Source of the DNA: Cordilura impudica
Lineage: Eukaryota > Arthropoda > Insecta > Diptera > Scathophagidae
Length of the DNA: 64,000 nucleotides
Assembly: GCA_963682025.1 (NCBI GenBank)
Contig: OY821520.1
Location: forward strand, 86,659,465 to 86,723,464
Direction of reading: 5' to 3'
Shown here: piece by piece, positions 12,501-27,500 of the stretch
How the letters are laid out: the number at the start of each line of letters is the position of its first letter
Position numbering within the stretch: position 1 is the stretch's first letter
Translations under genes and position numbers: made by a program
The notes under the pieces: generated by a model
What the model saw: the letters and a program-made list of their open reading frames with translations, nothing else
Databases searched by the model: none
Told to the model about the DNA's origin: nothing

Positions 12501-15500
12501 ATATCTGTTTTTGTTTAAAAACAATCTTAGAAAATACTGAACTTTTTTTTAAAGACTACCAAACAAACATTTACAAAAAAATCTCTTTTTCCTAAACGTA
12601 TAAGTGTAAGAATAAGTATGAGTTCGTTTCAGCAAAGAAAATTATTTCGTTTTTAGCTTATTTTAAAAAGAAAATTTGTAGCATTTATAGATTTTAGCAA
12701 CTAATTAAATTTTTAGGCATGTTTAAGTAATTTCTCTAGACAGACAACTAATGTCTTTGCCCTGATGTTTGTAACTACCAAAAATATTGGTCTTAGAACC
12801 ATCTTTTGTTATACTGATCGACTCAGAATCACTTTCTGAGTCGAATTAGCGATGTCAGTCCGTCCATCCGTCCGTCTGTGTTACATATTTGTAATCAAAC
12901 TACAGGTCGTAAATATCAATATATGTTGTATGCTTCTATTGGCCATAGGATGAACTATATCGAAATTGGTGAAAATCGGTGGATGTTCAGTGCCTATATA
13001 AATGAAACCTAGGAGATTGACTAATGTTGCCATAAAATTCAATTATCATACAAATCTCGGTCAAATTTGGCATGTGTATGTTTGTTAGATCAATTTATCA
13101 GTAGTCCAAAAATAAACCCTATAGGACAGTTCTTAATCATAGCTCTCATATGAAGCTGATTCCCGATCTTCACTAAAATCTATCAAAAATAAAAATATTG
13201 CACAAATTTTTTTTCAAAATTTGGTTTGTATATGGTTTTGAAAAAAATAAGTTACCTTACAAAATATATAGCAAGGATCGGTTCATTTTTTGACCTAGTC
13301 CCCATATAAATATTGCATTTGCTATGAACTTTTTCATATCCGAAAGCAAAAAATATTGAAAATTCCAATTAGTTGAACCTAGAGATAGGGTATCGTATAG
13401 TCAGTCTATACCGACTATAATTTTCTCATTATTTTTTTATTTCATATGGCCTTCTATACCCGAAAAAGGTATGAACAATTGTATTTCCATATATAATCAA
13501 TCAATCGACTACGTATTCCATTTGAGCCAAATATAAAATCCAAAGCTAATCTTAGTAGAGCAAAATTGTTGAACATTTTTAAAAGAATTGTTAAAATTGC
13601 GCCGTAGAGAAAAATTATTGGAAAAAATTGTCCTAAAAACAATTTTTTTCAAAAGTCCAGTTCCTTAAAAAAAGTAATACAGATAACTAATTTTGGTATA
13701 ATTTTCGCCATCTCTTTGTTGCAGATAGCATGTAGTTGGATGAAATTTAACATATATAAGTTTTTAGTAGTCATGTATTGGGCGCATTTGAAATTGTGCA
13801 TGTTCACACAATCTTTGTTGCCCTAAGATCCATATTAATAAAGTTATCGTGATATAATTTGTATTATGTGTTCATATTATGTCGGTAATCCATCATTCGA
13901 GTGGGAGTTATTTTAATCATAAAAAATATTTTTATTTTTCGCGATTTTCGGCTTTGACGATTTTTAAATTTGGCGATTTTTGACCATATTGTATCCACAA
14001 CTACTCGATAATTAACGTACTCGTCAAAAGTTCCCAGACTGTCACTTTTGTAGCACTTCATATTTTTTTTGTAAAGGAGGCGCCACGACCACTGATCTCA
14101 TCCCAACCCATTTCTAACGGACTACTAACATTAATATCTGATGGGCTCGTGCAAAGTGTTGAGGCTTTCCCTTTTATAGTACACCAGTTCTATGATATTA
14201 TATATTTACTTTGTATGGACGGTGCTACGCCCACTGCTCCGATCACGCCCATTTTTTGTTCGACTAAGCACATAAATACCTAATGGGCTCACGCAAAGTC
14301 ACAAGACTCTTAATTTTACAGTAGTCCAGATATATGACATTTATTTTACGTTATATGGGGAGAGCCACGCCCATTGTTCTGATCACGTCCATTGTTTGTT
14401 CGACTAATCATATTAATAATCGATGAGCTCAGACAAATTTGCAAAGCTGTTTCTGTCATAGTACTTGAGATATATGACATTAAATTATTACTTTGTTAGG
14501 CGGTGCCACGCCCACTTATCTGATCTCGTCCATTTTCGGCATGGTTACTAATATAAATAGTAGCTGACATTACAAAAATATCCAAAACTCTCTCTGTCAT
14601 AGTACTCAATATATATGATATTAGAAGTTCACTTTATATGGAAGGTGCCACGCCCAGTAAAAATATCAAAAAATTTGCAGCCTATGTCCACCCTTAAGTA
14701 CCATTCTCAATACTGGAAGCAACATTTTTAAAATCAGATGAGCAGTTACGGAGATTACTTCCTACAAAAAAAAAAAACAAACAACCTCACATTACCTCTT
14801 TATTATATCTGTGGTAACAAGCGATAACCGCCTAAGTCGACTTAAGTACGATTTGAGTAATGTGTCCTATCATCTTCCACTGACAACGTTCTATTTTTGC
14901 GTGAAATCCCCATTTCTCTAACACTGTTTTTTAAAAAGTTATTAATGAAAACATACTGACCTAAGTCGTAATGAAGTCCCACTACATTTATATAGAAAGT
15001 GATTTTTTCTCGAAAGCATGATTTTCGACTTAGACGGTTATGCTTTAGACCACAGATATTAGTACAGACTAGCAGATTCCAGCCCTCGAAATCCGAGAGC
15101 AAATTCTAGGAAATTTTATTTTTTCATTAAATAAAGACCCTAAAAGTATGCTAATCATTTATAGCCAATACACAAATCCACACAAAAAATAAACTCATTT
15201 TTATTACAAACACATTAACAAATCTAATAAACACAACATAGCATTGTATTATTTTATGTATGTGTTAGTAGCAACTTTAAATGCAATTTACGCAAATAAA
15301 GGAAAAAATTTAAAAATCTATAAATCTGCAAATCGTCTAAAAAGAAATACCTTTCAAATAATATACGTTTGGTCAAAATCGGGATAAAACGGTAGAAGAA
15401 AACATCAGTCACAAAAAATTGTCTAGCCTATTAATATTATAGATAACTTATTTGAAAATAAATGAAAATTAATTTATCTATTTACAAATATAAAAGTAGC

Positions 15501-18500
15501 AACCTTTAGCGCTTTTATTGTCCGCCGTTTTAGCGCTTTTTGGAGTACTATTTTGGGGATTTTGCTTGGAAAAAGTTAGCTTCGCTGAGAGGTATTAATT
15601 TTTTTTTTAAATATCTATACAATAATGATCAAACAATTAATGAAAGAATTGATGTAATAAAATATGAAATTTTATAACTAACTAGATGTAACCCGGTGTG
15701 CTTCGCTACACCCTCCCCCTCCCCCTCCCCTACCGAACGTTATGAAAGGGCTCACGCAAAGTCCCAAGTCTCTCACTAATACAGTAATTCAGATATATCA
15801 CATTTGTTATTAAGTTTGTGTGGGGGTACCACGCGCATTTGTCTAATCCCGCCCATTTTTTGTCTGACTACTCACGTTAATAATAGATGACCTGAGATAA
15901 ATTTGCAAAGCTTTCTCTATCATAGTACTTAATATATATGACATTAAAAATTTATTTTGTATGGGAGATGCAACGCCCACTAAAAATATTTAAAATATTT
16001 AAGGCTGCAGCACTCCCATATCCGCAGTAAGACTCTGTGAAAATTTCAGGAAGATCAGATGAGTAGTTACGGAGATTATCTCCTACAAACAAACAAACAC
16101 ACATTACCTCTTTATTAAGCTAGTATAGATTATTAGTATAGATTTTTTTTTCAATGCTTGCTGATCCTGATATACAATGTTTTTTGTTCTTTCATTCGGT
16201 ACAACAATTATCAGATTTTTCGGCGTTCCTACCCTGGAGCAAGGTACATGTAGCTGCCCATGAGAAGAAGATGGATTATCCATATTAGATCTGGCAACAC
16301 TTAACTATTGGCCTTGAACTTAGAATATCATTTGGCAATTTTTGTTTTATCGATTTTTGCTTTTGCCCATTTTTGATTTTAAAGATTTTTGTTTTTGGGC
16401 GATTTTTATTTTTCGCGATTTTTGCGTTTGGCGATTTTTGATTTTGACGATATATTTTCCACGACAAATCACGTTGATAACTAATGAACTTGTCAAAAGA
16501 CTGCCGCTTTCGTAGTGCTTCATATTTTTTTACATAGGAGGTGCCACGCCCACTAATCCCATCCCGCCCAATATTTATTGGACTACTCATATTAATATTT
16601 GATGGACTCATGGAAAATGTCGAGTCTTTCCCTTTTGTAGTACACCAGTTATATGATATTAGATATCTACTTTGCATGGGCGGTGCTACGCCCACTGCTC
16701 CGATCACGCCCATTTTTTTGTTCTACTAATCACACAAAGAACCTATGGGCTCACGCAAAGCCACAAAGCTCTCTCTTTTACAGTACTCCAGATATATGAC
16801 ATTAAATAGTTACTTTGCATGGGGAGTGCCACGCCCATTGTTGTGAACCCGCCAATTTTTTGTTCGACTACTCATACTGAGATCTGATAGGCTCGTGCAA
16901 TGTGTCAAAGCTTCCTCTTTTAGCACACCAGTTATATGATATCATATATTTACTTTGTATGGGCGGTGCCACGCCCACTGCTCCGATCACGCCCATTTTT
17001 GTCTAACTAATCAAAAGAAAAACTTATGGGCTCACACAAAGTCCCAAGACTCTCACTATTACAGTACTCCAGATATATGGCATTTTATATGTACTTTGTA
17101 TTGCAGGTGCCACGCCTATTTGTCCGATACTGCCCATTTTGCATCTGACTACTCACATTAATAATTGGTGACATCAGAAAATTTTAAAAAGCTCTCTCTA
17201 TCACAGTACTCGAGATACATAATATTGAACTATTACATGTATGGGAGGTACCACGCCCACTTATTCGATCCCGCATATTTCCGGCGTAGCTACTTATATT
17301 AACAATGGGTGACCTCACACAAATTTGCAAAGCTCTCCCTATCATAGTACTCAATATATGTATATGATATTCAAAATTTACTTTGTGTGGGAGGTGCCAC
17401 GCCCACCAAAAATATTTAAAAAATTATAGCCTTCCCATATCCGCAGTAAGACTCTGTGAAAATTTCAGGAAGATCAGATTGGTAGTTACGAAGATTACCT
17501 CCTACAAACAAACAAACAAACAAACAAACAAACACACATTACCTCTTTATTATATTAGTATAGATATATAATTTTTATATCCTATACTATCCTGGGGTCA
17601 GGTTAGAACCAGCATTAATTGTATCGATCGACTCATCGACTCGATTTAACGATTTCCGTCTATTCGCCCATCCGTCTGTGTATCTGCCTGTCTGTCAGTG
17701 TTTTTTTATACCCTATAGAACTATGTGGTTTGGGTATAATGACTTTATGCTGCTGTTTGTAACTATCAAAAATATTTGGCCTAGACCCATCTTTTATTAT
17801 ACCAATCGAATCAGAATCACTATCGAATCAGAATCACTATCTGATTCGATTTAACGATGTCCGTCCATCCGTCCGTCCGTCCGTCTGTGTGTACATGTAA
17901 AGCTTGTAATCAAACTGCAGGTCGCAACTATGAATATATTTTGATGAAATTTGGTATATAAGCTTTTATCGGCCATAGGATGAACGCTGTTGAAATTGGT
18001 GAGAAGCGGTGCATGTTCAGACCTAGCCCCCATACAAACGACCCCTATGAAATCGACTTAAATTGCCATAAGATCCAAATTATCATATAAATCTTAGTCA
18101 AATTGGGTTTGCATGTGTTTATTACATCCATTAATCAGTAGTACAAAAATTGTTCCTATGGGACAACTCTTAGTCATAGGCCCCATATAGAGCTGCTGCT
18201 TAAATCTATCAAAAAACTAAATTATTGCACTGATTCGGTCCATTTTTGGACCAAGTCCCTATATAGATATAGCATCCGATATGAACTTTTTCATATCTGC
18301 AACCAAAAAAATTAATAAAAATCCCACTTAAATTTGGTTTATGCTTATTTTCTATGTCCAGTTAGTTGGGCCTGAGAAATAGGGTCTCTAAATGCATGGT
18401 ATAGGGTATCTTATAGTCGGTCTAGACCGATTACAATTTTCTTACTTGTTTTTATGTGTGTTTTGATGAAATTTTATATATGTGACCTTCTCCGAGAAAA

Positions 18501-21500
18501 GGGACTTTGTGTGTGAAAATTAAGTTTTGACAAAAAAAACGCATTTAAAGTTTCTACACCCTTTTAGGTACCAGAATCCACCGTTTTTGGCACAACCCGT
18601 TTTTTGACATACTAGGTCCCTTTTCTCGGAGAAGGTCACATATAATATTTTGTCAACCATTGTATGACCGATACTGGAATTTATGTTCAGATCTAGTCCC
18701 CTTAAAAAATGTCCTCTGAGATCGATTTAAATTGCAAATTATCATATAGATCGCGACCAAATTTGTTTTATGGGTCTTACGCAGATTAATTAGTACTTAC
18801 GTAAGATACAAATTCTCTAGCACCATTTTAGTCATTGCAATATAAAGCAGTTTTCCGGTATTCACTTAAATGAATCTATAACTAAAATACTGCATAGCTT
18901 TTTCTTAAATTTGGTTTCTATAATGACTTTACTAAATTTGGCCATAATAAGCCCAATTTGCGACCTAGTCCCCATATAAAAATAGATTGATTTTTTATCA
19001 CCACTTAGTTGGGCCTAAACACATTGGCTTGCGCATTGGATGGGCGGTCTAGACCGGCTATAAGTTTCTTACTTGTTCATAATTTTTATTGGCTAAAATC
19101 AAACAATTACTGTATCGTTCTACCCTAGCGTGTTATTACCATTTTAGTTATTCCAACTCGATATATAGTGTATGAGTAAAGAGTAGTTTTCTGTTACCCA
19201 CTGTTTTTTTTTTTTTTTTATTACCCAATTTTCTTCTCACGTAAGATTAACAATCGAGCCCTCTAAATGACCTTTACAATGGCAAAAAAAAACACGTTTA
19301 TATTTAATAATTTGCAATAATTTTTTTTTTAAATTTTCCTTGGCCATATTTTTACATATTCCTACCTGTAACGAACAACCTGTTTAGGAGATAAAATTTT
19401 AATGTGAAGAACAGGGACTTATAAAAGTGCACAAAAAATTTCATACCAAAATCTGTGAGCAAATTTGGGCTAATTTTTTGCCTAACTTTCATAGATAAAA
19501 ATGCTTAAATTATCATAAAATTGGCATGGAAATGAAAATATTTTAAAGCAAAATTTTGGCTCTGATATATTGTTATCAGTAAGAAGCAACTAGTTGTGAA
19601 ATATAAGGATAGGTGGTATCTATTATATAATCTAGTTTAATATAGTAGGGTAAATAGAGGACTTAATTAAATTTTTGCAAAAATTTGAATAATAAACTTA
19701 TCAAAATTTTATCTAGATAAATTGATTGTAAAAAAATGGTTTTTGACAGCCATAGATATATTCACATAACTAATACTAGAACATATTTGCTATTGTATCA
19801 CTGCGCTAAGTCCATAAAATTTCATAAGGCACGAGTATTTATTCAGTTATTCATTACTTAAAGCCATATATAAACAATGCGTTATCGTTAACAATAACAA
19901 CAAAAGCACCTTAAATATTTACTAACAATTCATATAGCCACAGTATATAAGTTAATATTGTAATAAAAAATATTGTCTATAGTAGCATACTCGTATTTGT
20001 TAAAACAAATAGTAGTTAGTTAGCTGTTAGTAGCTTGCATATTGTTTTAATTACATTTTGTAAAATTCTTTTATTAGCATAATTAAAAATTATCTTTTTT
20101 TTCTTTTGCAGTACGAACATACGACTATTACGATTATCCCGAATCTGAAATGGATGATCGTGAAAGTTTATATTTTGATACAATATCATTAGCTGATTCC
20201 GAAGCGGCTGCAGCTGCAGCAGCTCACCGTAAATCATTATCACAATCCCGCAATACAGTTTATCATTCGGCTGTGGATTTGGCTGGAGATGAGACCCCAG
20301 CAAAAAGAAGTGGTAGCCTGCGTGAAAATGGTCAAAAAGCTAGATCGTCGTGGAATGCCAACTATCGTCATTCATCGCCCTTAGATCAATATCTGCCACC
20401 GCAATTGAATGGTACAAATGGTGCTGGTGGTGGCGGTGATTATACAGATGCTGTTATCGCTGCACAGGTAATGGCTCTACAAAATGGTCGTGCTAATTAT
20501 AGTGCTGGTATTGGTGCCGGTGAAACATCTCTACGTATGGCCAACGATATGGAGGTCTCTAGACGACTCTTACAGAGTAATGCACAAACTAGTAGCGATA
20601 AGAAATTGCCAATTACGTACTCCCAGTGGAAATTTAGGGTAAAAAGTTAACATAAAAATCACTCACTCCCTCTCTCTCTCTCGCTATCGTTCGATTTGTT
20701 TGTTTTATTGAGCATTAAAAAAAAATATGTTTTTGTTCATATATTTATGCTTTTCATTGACTGTTCTAAAAATCTTAAAATACACACACTCCTCACACAC
20801 ACACACACACACACAAAATTATAAATTTTACAATTTTTAATTATTAATTATTATTGGAATTCCTTTAACTTACTTTCATGTTCGCACTTCTTTAACTTAT
20901 ATACAAATGTGTTTATAAAATAGCAGAACTATTACTTGGCGATATAAAATAAATTTTTTTTATATTTTGGCCATAAATATTAAATTAAAAATCAGAAATA
21001 TACAGGCCCATTTTAAGAATGAAAATTTTATAATTTATATAAAAATTTGGGCCAGTTTGATTTTTTTTATTTTTACCTGTTTAAATGGCCTATAACTAAC
21101 TTCTAGAAGTGGGATGAAAACTTTTATGTGCCACTGTCTACAAAAAAATTGTACTATTTTGAATATTATGGTACAACTTTCATTAATGTTAACTCCTCAT
21201 CAACCGTTTTTTTGTTCTACCCTGAAAGTGGTTCCTCTTGAATCGGATTCCTTTAGAACCATCTCTGGAATTACTAATACCACCAACCCAGCTGCACTTA
21301 CACCTTTCATTTGTGATGTTAAAATTAAAATTATATTCATTAAAATCAGCTAATTTTTTTTTATGGAACCTGTGGTGAATGAATCAAATAACCTTTGAAA
21401 TAATCGTACCATATATGTAACCTTTTCTTTTAAATTTAAACTTTCTTTCTATATTTAAGAAAACTAATTCCTTAAAACCTGCTATTTTTATTTGCACATC

Positions 21501-24500
21501 TGTTACTATATGTAATCCTCTTTATTCGTCATGTTTATTTTAATATTTTTTATTAATTTATTTTCTTATTTTTTTTTCTATTTTATGAAAATTGTGTTGT
21601 AAAAAAAAAAACAAATAATTAAAGAAAACTGCTTGCGGGAACGGGTAATGGCAATTTTTTTTCTATAATTAGTTTAGCTTATTATAATATTTTAGTTAAA
21701 TTTTAATTAGTATGGCTTTAAAGAGATTTTTTGTTGGTTGACTAAATTGATTTTTAACGCTTAAATGCATGGTTTTATGTTATTCTGCGTAACTAAATCC
21801 ATTTTATACTCCTCATAATATTTTACGATTATATTATAAGATTAGTGGTTGAAAATTAAAATATCTATTTCATTATTATTTTTAAGTAGTTTTGGTTTGT
21901 AGTGGCCCCACAATCTTATATCAATGATATTGCAACAATAAGAGTGCAATTTACTGTTTAGAGTTAAACTGCTTAGTTCTTGAAAAAATATATTCGATTT
22001 TTTTTATCGAGCTATTAAAATGATCAAGTGTACGCTGTTTCACCAACATGTTTCGTTTAGACGAAACAAAAAAAATATGTTTGTAAAACTCTGAATAACA
22101 AACTTCTGCAAAGAAAAGTCGCATTTTATTTGCACTTTTTTCGAAAAGAGATTTTTATACCCTATACCACTATGTGGTTTGGGTATAATGACTTTGTGAT
22201 GCTGTTTGTAACAACCAAAAATATTTGACCTACACCCATCTTTAATTATACCGATCGAATCAGAATCACTTTCTGATTCGATTTAACGATGTCCGTCCGT
22301 CCGTCCGTCCGTCCGTCTGTGTGTCCATGTAAAGCTTGTAATCAAACTGCAGGTCGCAAATATAAATATATTTTGACGAAATTTGACATTTAATCTTTCA
22401 TGGGCCATGGGATGAACGCTGTTGAAATTGGGGAGAATAGGTCCATGTTCAGACCTAGCCCCCATATAAATGACCCCTATGAAATCAACATATATTGCCA
22501 TAAAATCCAAATTATCATACAAATCTTAGTCAAATTGGGTTTGTATGTATATATTACATCCATTAATCAGTATTCCAAAAATGATCCCTTTTGGACAAGT
22601 CTTAGTCATAGGCCCCATATAGAACTGCTTCCCGATCTTCACTTAAATCTATAAAAAAACAAAAATATTGCACTGATTCTTCTCAAATTTTGTTTGTATA
22701 TATTTTTGCAAAATATAAGAGACTTTACCAAACATGCTCAGGATCGGTCCATTTTTGGGCCCAGTCCCCATATAGATATAGCATCTGATATGAACTTTTT
22801 CATATCTGCAGCCGAAAAAATTAATAAAAATTCCACTCAAATTTGGTTTATGCTTATTTTCTATATCCAGTTAGTTGGGTCTGATAGATAGGGTCTCTAA
22901 ACGCATGGTATAGGGTATCGTATAGTCGGTCTAGACCGACTATAATTTTCTTACTTATTTTATATGTTCTGAAGTAACAGCAGTCTTATCTTATACATCA
23001 GTTGAAAGGGCAAAGTGCTGTATTCACAAAATGCAAAAAAATTTTGATTGTTATCCTTTTTGAGGTCATAGTGTGACTTTTGGACCTTTCAATTGATTTA
23101 CAAGATAAGGTTGCTCTTAATTCAGAATATATTAAAAAAATACACGTCTCGGAAAAAAGGTTAAAAATGCGACATTTTTTTGTCAGAAAAGAAAACGGGA
23201 TTAGTTTCATAGTTATCAATGTAAATAAACAAAATTATATTTCTACAAGTAAATTATAGTCGGTCTTGACTGTTAATTTGTGGTAAAGTTCATATCTGAT
23301 ATAATTTTTAAATGGGGACTAAGGCGTGAGAAAAATGTTAACATATATCTGTGGCTTGGAACTAAAACGGCCAATGTCAAAATATTCACTTTTGCGACAA
23401 TTGAAGGTTTTACAAAAAATCCTTTTAGTTACAACTAAGAAAAATTCCAAGTTTCGCTTGTCAACTTTGGCTCAGACATGTAATATGTTTAAATAGAATA
23501 CAATCGATCGTAAAATTAATTTTCTGAAAAATTCAGATATGAAAAAAAGATGACATTGACTTTTGTTTCTCAGTACTTAAAGAAATTGGTTCATTGTTGA
23601 GTGCTAGAAGCTTGGGAACATTACTCTGTCTGGTATTCTTTTGATTTCTGGATATATTAAAAATTTTAAACTTGCCCTTAAACGAATGTTTATATAAAAT
23701 ACTAGATATAACCCGGTGTGCTTCGCTACACCCTCCCCCTTCCCCCCACGAATCGTTATGAGAGGGCTCACGCAAAGTCCCAAGGCTCTCACTAATACCG
23801 TAATTCAGATATATCACATTTAATATTAAGTTTGGTGCCACGCGCATTTGTCCAATCCCGCCCATTTTTTTGTCTGACTACTCACGTTAATAATAGATGA
23901 CCTGAGACAAATTTGCAAAGCTTTCTCTATCATAGTACTTAATATATATGATATTTAAAATTTACTTTGTATGGGAGGTGCCACGCCCGCTAAAAATATT
24001 TAAAAAAAATTACAGCCTGTAGCACTCCCATATCCGCTGTAAGACCCTGTGAAAATTTCAGGAAGGTCAGATGAGTAGTTACGGAGATTACCTCCTACAA
24101 ACAAACAAACAAACACATATTACCTCTTTATTGTGTTAGTATAGATTATGAGCATAGATTTTTTTTTATTCGAATACTTGCTGATATACAATGTTTTTTG
24201 GTTTTTTCATTCGGTACAACAATTATCAGATTTTTCAGCGTTCCTTCCCAGGAGCAAGGTACATGTAGCTGCCCATGAGAAGAAGATGGATTATCAAAAT
24301 TAGATCTGACATCAGTTCACTATTGAACTTCGAATATCATTTGGGAATTTTTCTTTTTAGCGATTTTTGATTTTGCCCATTTTCGATTTTGAAGATTTTT
24401 TTGGGCGTTTTTTATTTTTCGCAATTTTCGAATTTTGGGGAATTTTTGATTTAAGCGATATATTTTCCACGATAAATCACATTGATAACTAATGTACTTG

Positions 24501-27500
24501 TCAAAAGACTGTTGCTTTCATAGTACTTCATATTATTTATATAGGAGGTGCCACGCCCACTAATCCCATCCCGCCGAATTTTTATTGGACTACTCACATT
24601 AATATCTGATGGACTCGTGCAAAATGTCGAATATTTCCCTTTTATAGAACACCAGTTATATGATATTAGATATCTACTTTGCATGGGCGGTGCTACGCCC
24701 ACTGCTACGATCACGCCCATTTCTTGTTCGACTAATCATACAAAGAACCTATGGTCTCATGTAAAGCCACAAAGCCCTCTCTTTTACGGTACTCCAGATA
24801 TATGACATTAAATAGTTACTTTGCATGGGCAGTGCCACGCCAATTTTTTGTCCGACTACTCATACTAAGATCTGATGGTGTCGTGCAAAGTGTCAAAGCT
24901 TCCCTTTTTTAGTACACCAGTTATATGATATCATATACTTACTTTTTACGGGTGGTGCCACGCCCACTGCTCAGATCACGCCCATTTTTTGTCTAACTAA
25001 TCACATTAATAATTTATGGGCTCACGCAAAGTCCCAAGACTCTCACTATAACAGTACTCCAGATATATGACATTTTATAGTTAAGTTGTATGGCAGGTGC
25101 CACGCCTATTGGTCCGATACTGCCCATTTTTTGTCCGACTACTCACATTAATAATAGGTGACACCAGAAAAATTTGAAAAGCTCTCTCTATCACAGTACT
25201 CGAGATATATAATATTGAATAATTACTTGTATGGGAGGTACCGCGCCCTCTTGTCCAATCCCGCCCATTTCCGACGTAGCTACTAATATTAAAAATAGGT
25301 GACCTCACACAAATTTGCAAAGCTCTCCCTATCATAATACTCAATATATGTATATGATATTAAAAATTTACTTTGTGTGGGAGGTGCCACGCCCACTAAA
25401 AATATTTAAAAAATTATAGCCTATGGCACTTCCCATATCCGCAGGAAGACTCTGTGAAAATTTCAGGAATATCGGATGGGTAGTTACGGAGATTACCTCC
25501 TACAAACAAACAAACAAACAAACAAACAAACAAACAAACAAACAAACACACACTACCTCTTTATAATATTAGTATAGATTTGGAGAGTTTGAATACTGCA
25601 TGCATTTAATTTGCAGCCACTGAAATGGTTCGTTTGAAGTGTTCTTTTAAGATATATATCATGAGCATTTAAACATGTTTTAAAGTTTAAAAATGCGATT
25701 TGTTCCAATTATATTAGTTCTTTGATGGGAGGTTTTCTTGGCACCAAACGTATTAAATTTGCCCAATCTCGAGGCAACTCTATATCAGCAGTAGTATGTT
25801 TTTTGATTTTTTCTATTGTTGCGTGAATGCTTTCTGCTTCCATATTTGTATGTCCTGCCTCAAGAATTTTGTGGTTAACTGTTAATTGTTTGCCCACAAC
25901 TTTCAATTCACTAACAGTTTGCAGTAAAATTGTAGAAAAACAAATAGTCGCTGTACTAGCTACTGTATGTATGCTACCATTTTTTGATTATGTAAGTAAT
26001 GGTAGATACAAGAACCGATTTCCTGTCCGCCGCAACCAGCCACTGTTTCATTTCATATGTAGCGTAAGGAAGATGATTTCTTTTCTATGGTTTGGTAGAT
26101 GGTAAGGTTAAACGTTCACAGTTGGCGTTTATAAAAACTTAATCCACTTCTAAGATAAGGGGTTGGCAATCATTTTTGCAAGTCGAATGAAATTGTAACA
26201 TTCTTGCATTACATTATTCTGGCATTCTTCCTCATCTATTCCTTTTGACTCGTATGCTGACTCAGCCAGATGTAAGTATAGGTTTCTTTCTTCTCCGATT
26301 GAGGTTCGTTCTATCTGGTTCTGGCAACATTTTAACTGCATTGCAAACTTGTCGCTTATTGCACACGTATCATTTTTGGGCTTGTGGAACGATAAGTAAA
26401 ATTCGTCAGCAAATACTTTTCTATATAGCGGGACCTTTTGCGGTTCAATATTTTTACCCTTGCAATAATCCACTTGTATTCGATGCATTTGAGCAATAGA
26501 TAGATCGAATGACAATACCTCTCCTGTGTGTGGGAGCGCGAGTAATAACTCTGATAAACTGGAAAGAGGCTTATTTGTTCTTTAATCAGGAGTTTATCAT
26601 TTTCTGGCACTTTAGGATTGATCTTGGTGTTTTCCTCGTTTATCTTCCGAACATATATTGCTATCGCTAAATTTTCTACAATTTAATTTATTTATTTATT
26701 TAGTCTACTGATTTACATCTTACAGACTATAAAAATATAATAATAATGTTATACAATAATTAATATTTTTTAGTTAAAAAAAAAAAAAATTGAATTATTT
26801 GTAAACCTTAATTAAGTTCAACTTAAAATTATTTTTATCTAAGCTGAAATTTAAAAGGATTGGGAAACTATTACAAAGCTTTAAACATCTTGTAATTGGT
26901 TCATTAACCCCATAATTCGTACGATGAAAATCTTCATAAAATAAATGCTCGTGACGTAAATCGCGCTGAGGAGTATGAATCCTCACTAAATCAGACAAAG
27001 CATCACAATATATATTATTTGTTAAAATATGAAATATAAACATTATAGCAAATGATGATCTACGATCTCTTAAAGATTGTAGTCCTAGAAATTTACGCCT
27101 GCTTTCATAAGAAAGAACATCTCCGGACCAATTTATTTTCTTAAATGCAAACTTTGTAAATAGTTTCTGAATTTTTTCCATTCTGGCAGAATGGCTTCCA
27201 TAATAAGGACTCCAGATTATAGAGCAATATTCCAAATTACTTCTAACGAAAGAAACATGTAATGATTTTAATGCGACAGGGTCACTAAAATCCGCAGTAT
27301 TTCGTTTAATGAATCCCAACATTGCTCACGCTTTAGATGTTATGTAATTTATATGATTATGAAATTTCAACCCGGAATCAAAAATAACTTCTTAATTTTT
27401 AACTTCACAAACTCTCTCAAGAGTGACATCACTTATAGTGTAATTATAAAAAACAGGATTATGACAATGAGTATATGACATAACGCAACATTTATCAATA

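Noticed and set aside
16285..16713. 142-codon minus frame over the GCGATTTTT head and GCCACGCCC units
   Set aside because: Lies in the repeated interior of a Helitron and has low-complexity Lys/Ile-rich translation; the copy at 24451 is different and broken.
20150..20650. Stand-alone 166-codon gene starting at 20150
   Set aside because: The frame is open upstream to a good acceptor at 20111 and ends past a donor at 20639; phase matches the 45653 exon, so it is an internal exon.
17864..22318. GTCCGTCCGTCC runs as a CRISPR-like or satellite array
   Set aside because: Only three to six short units per DINE-like copy, no spacers, and a fixed position inside a known repeat type; this is eukaryotic DNA.
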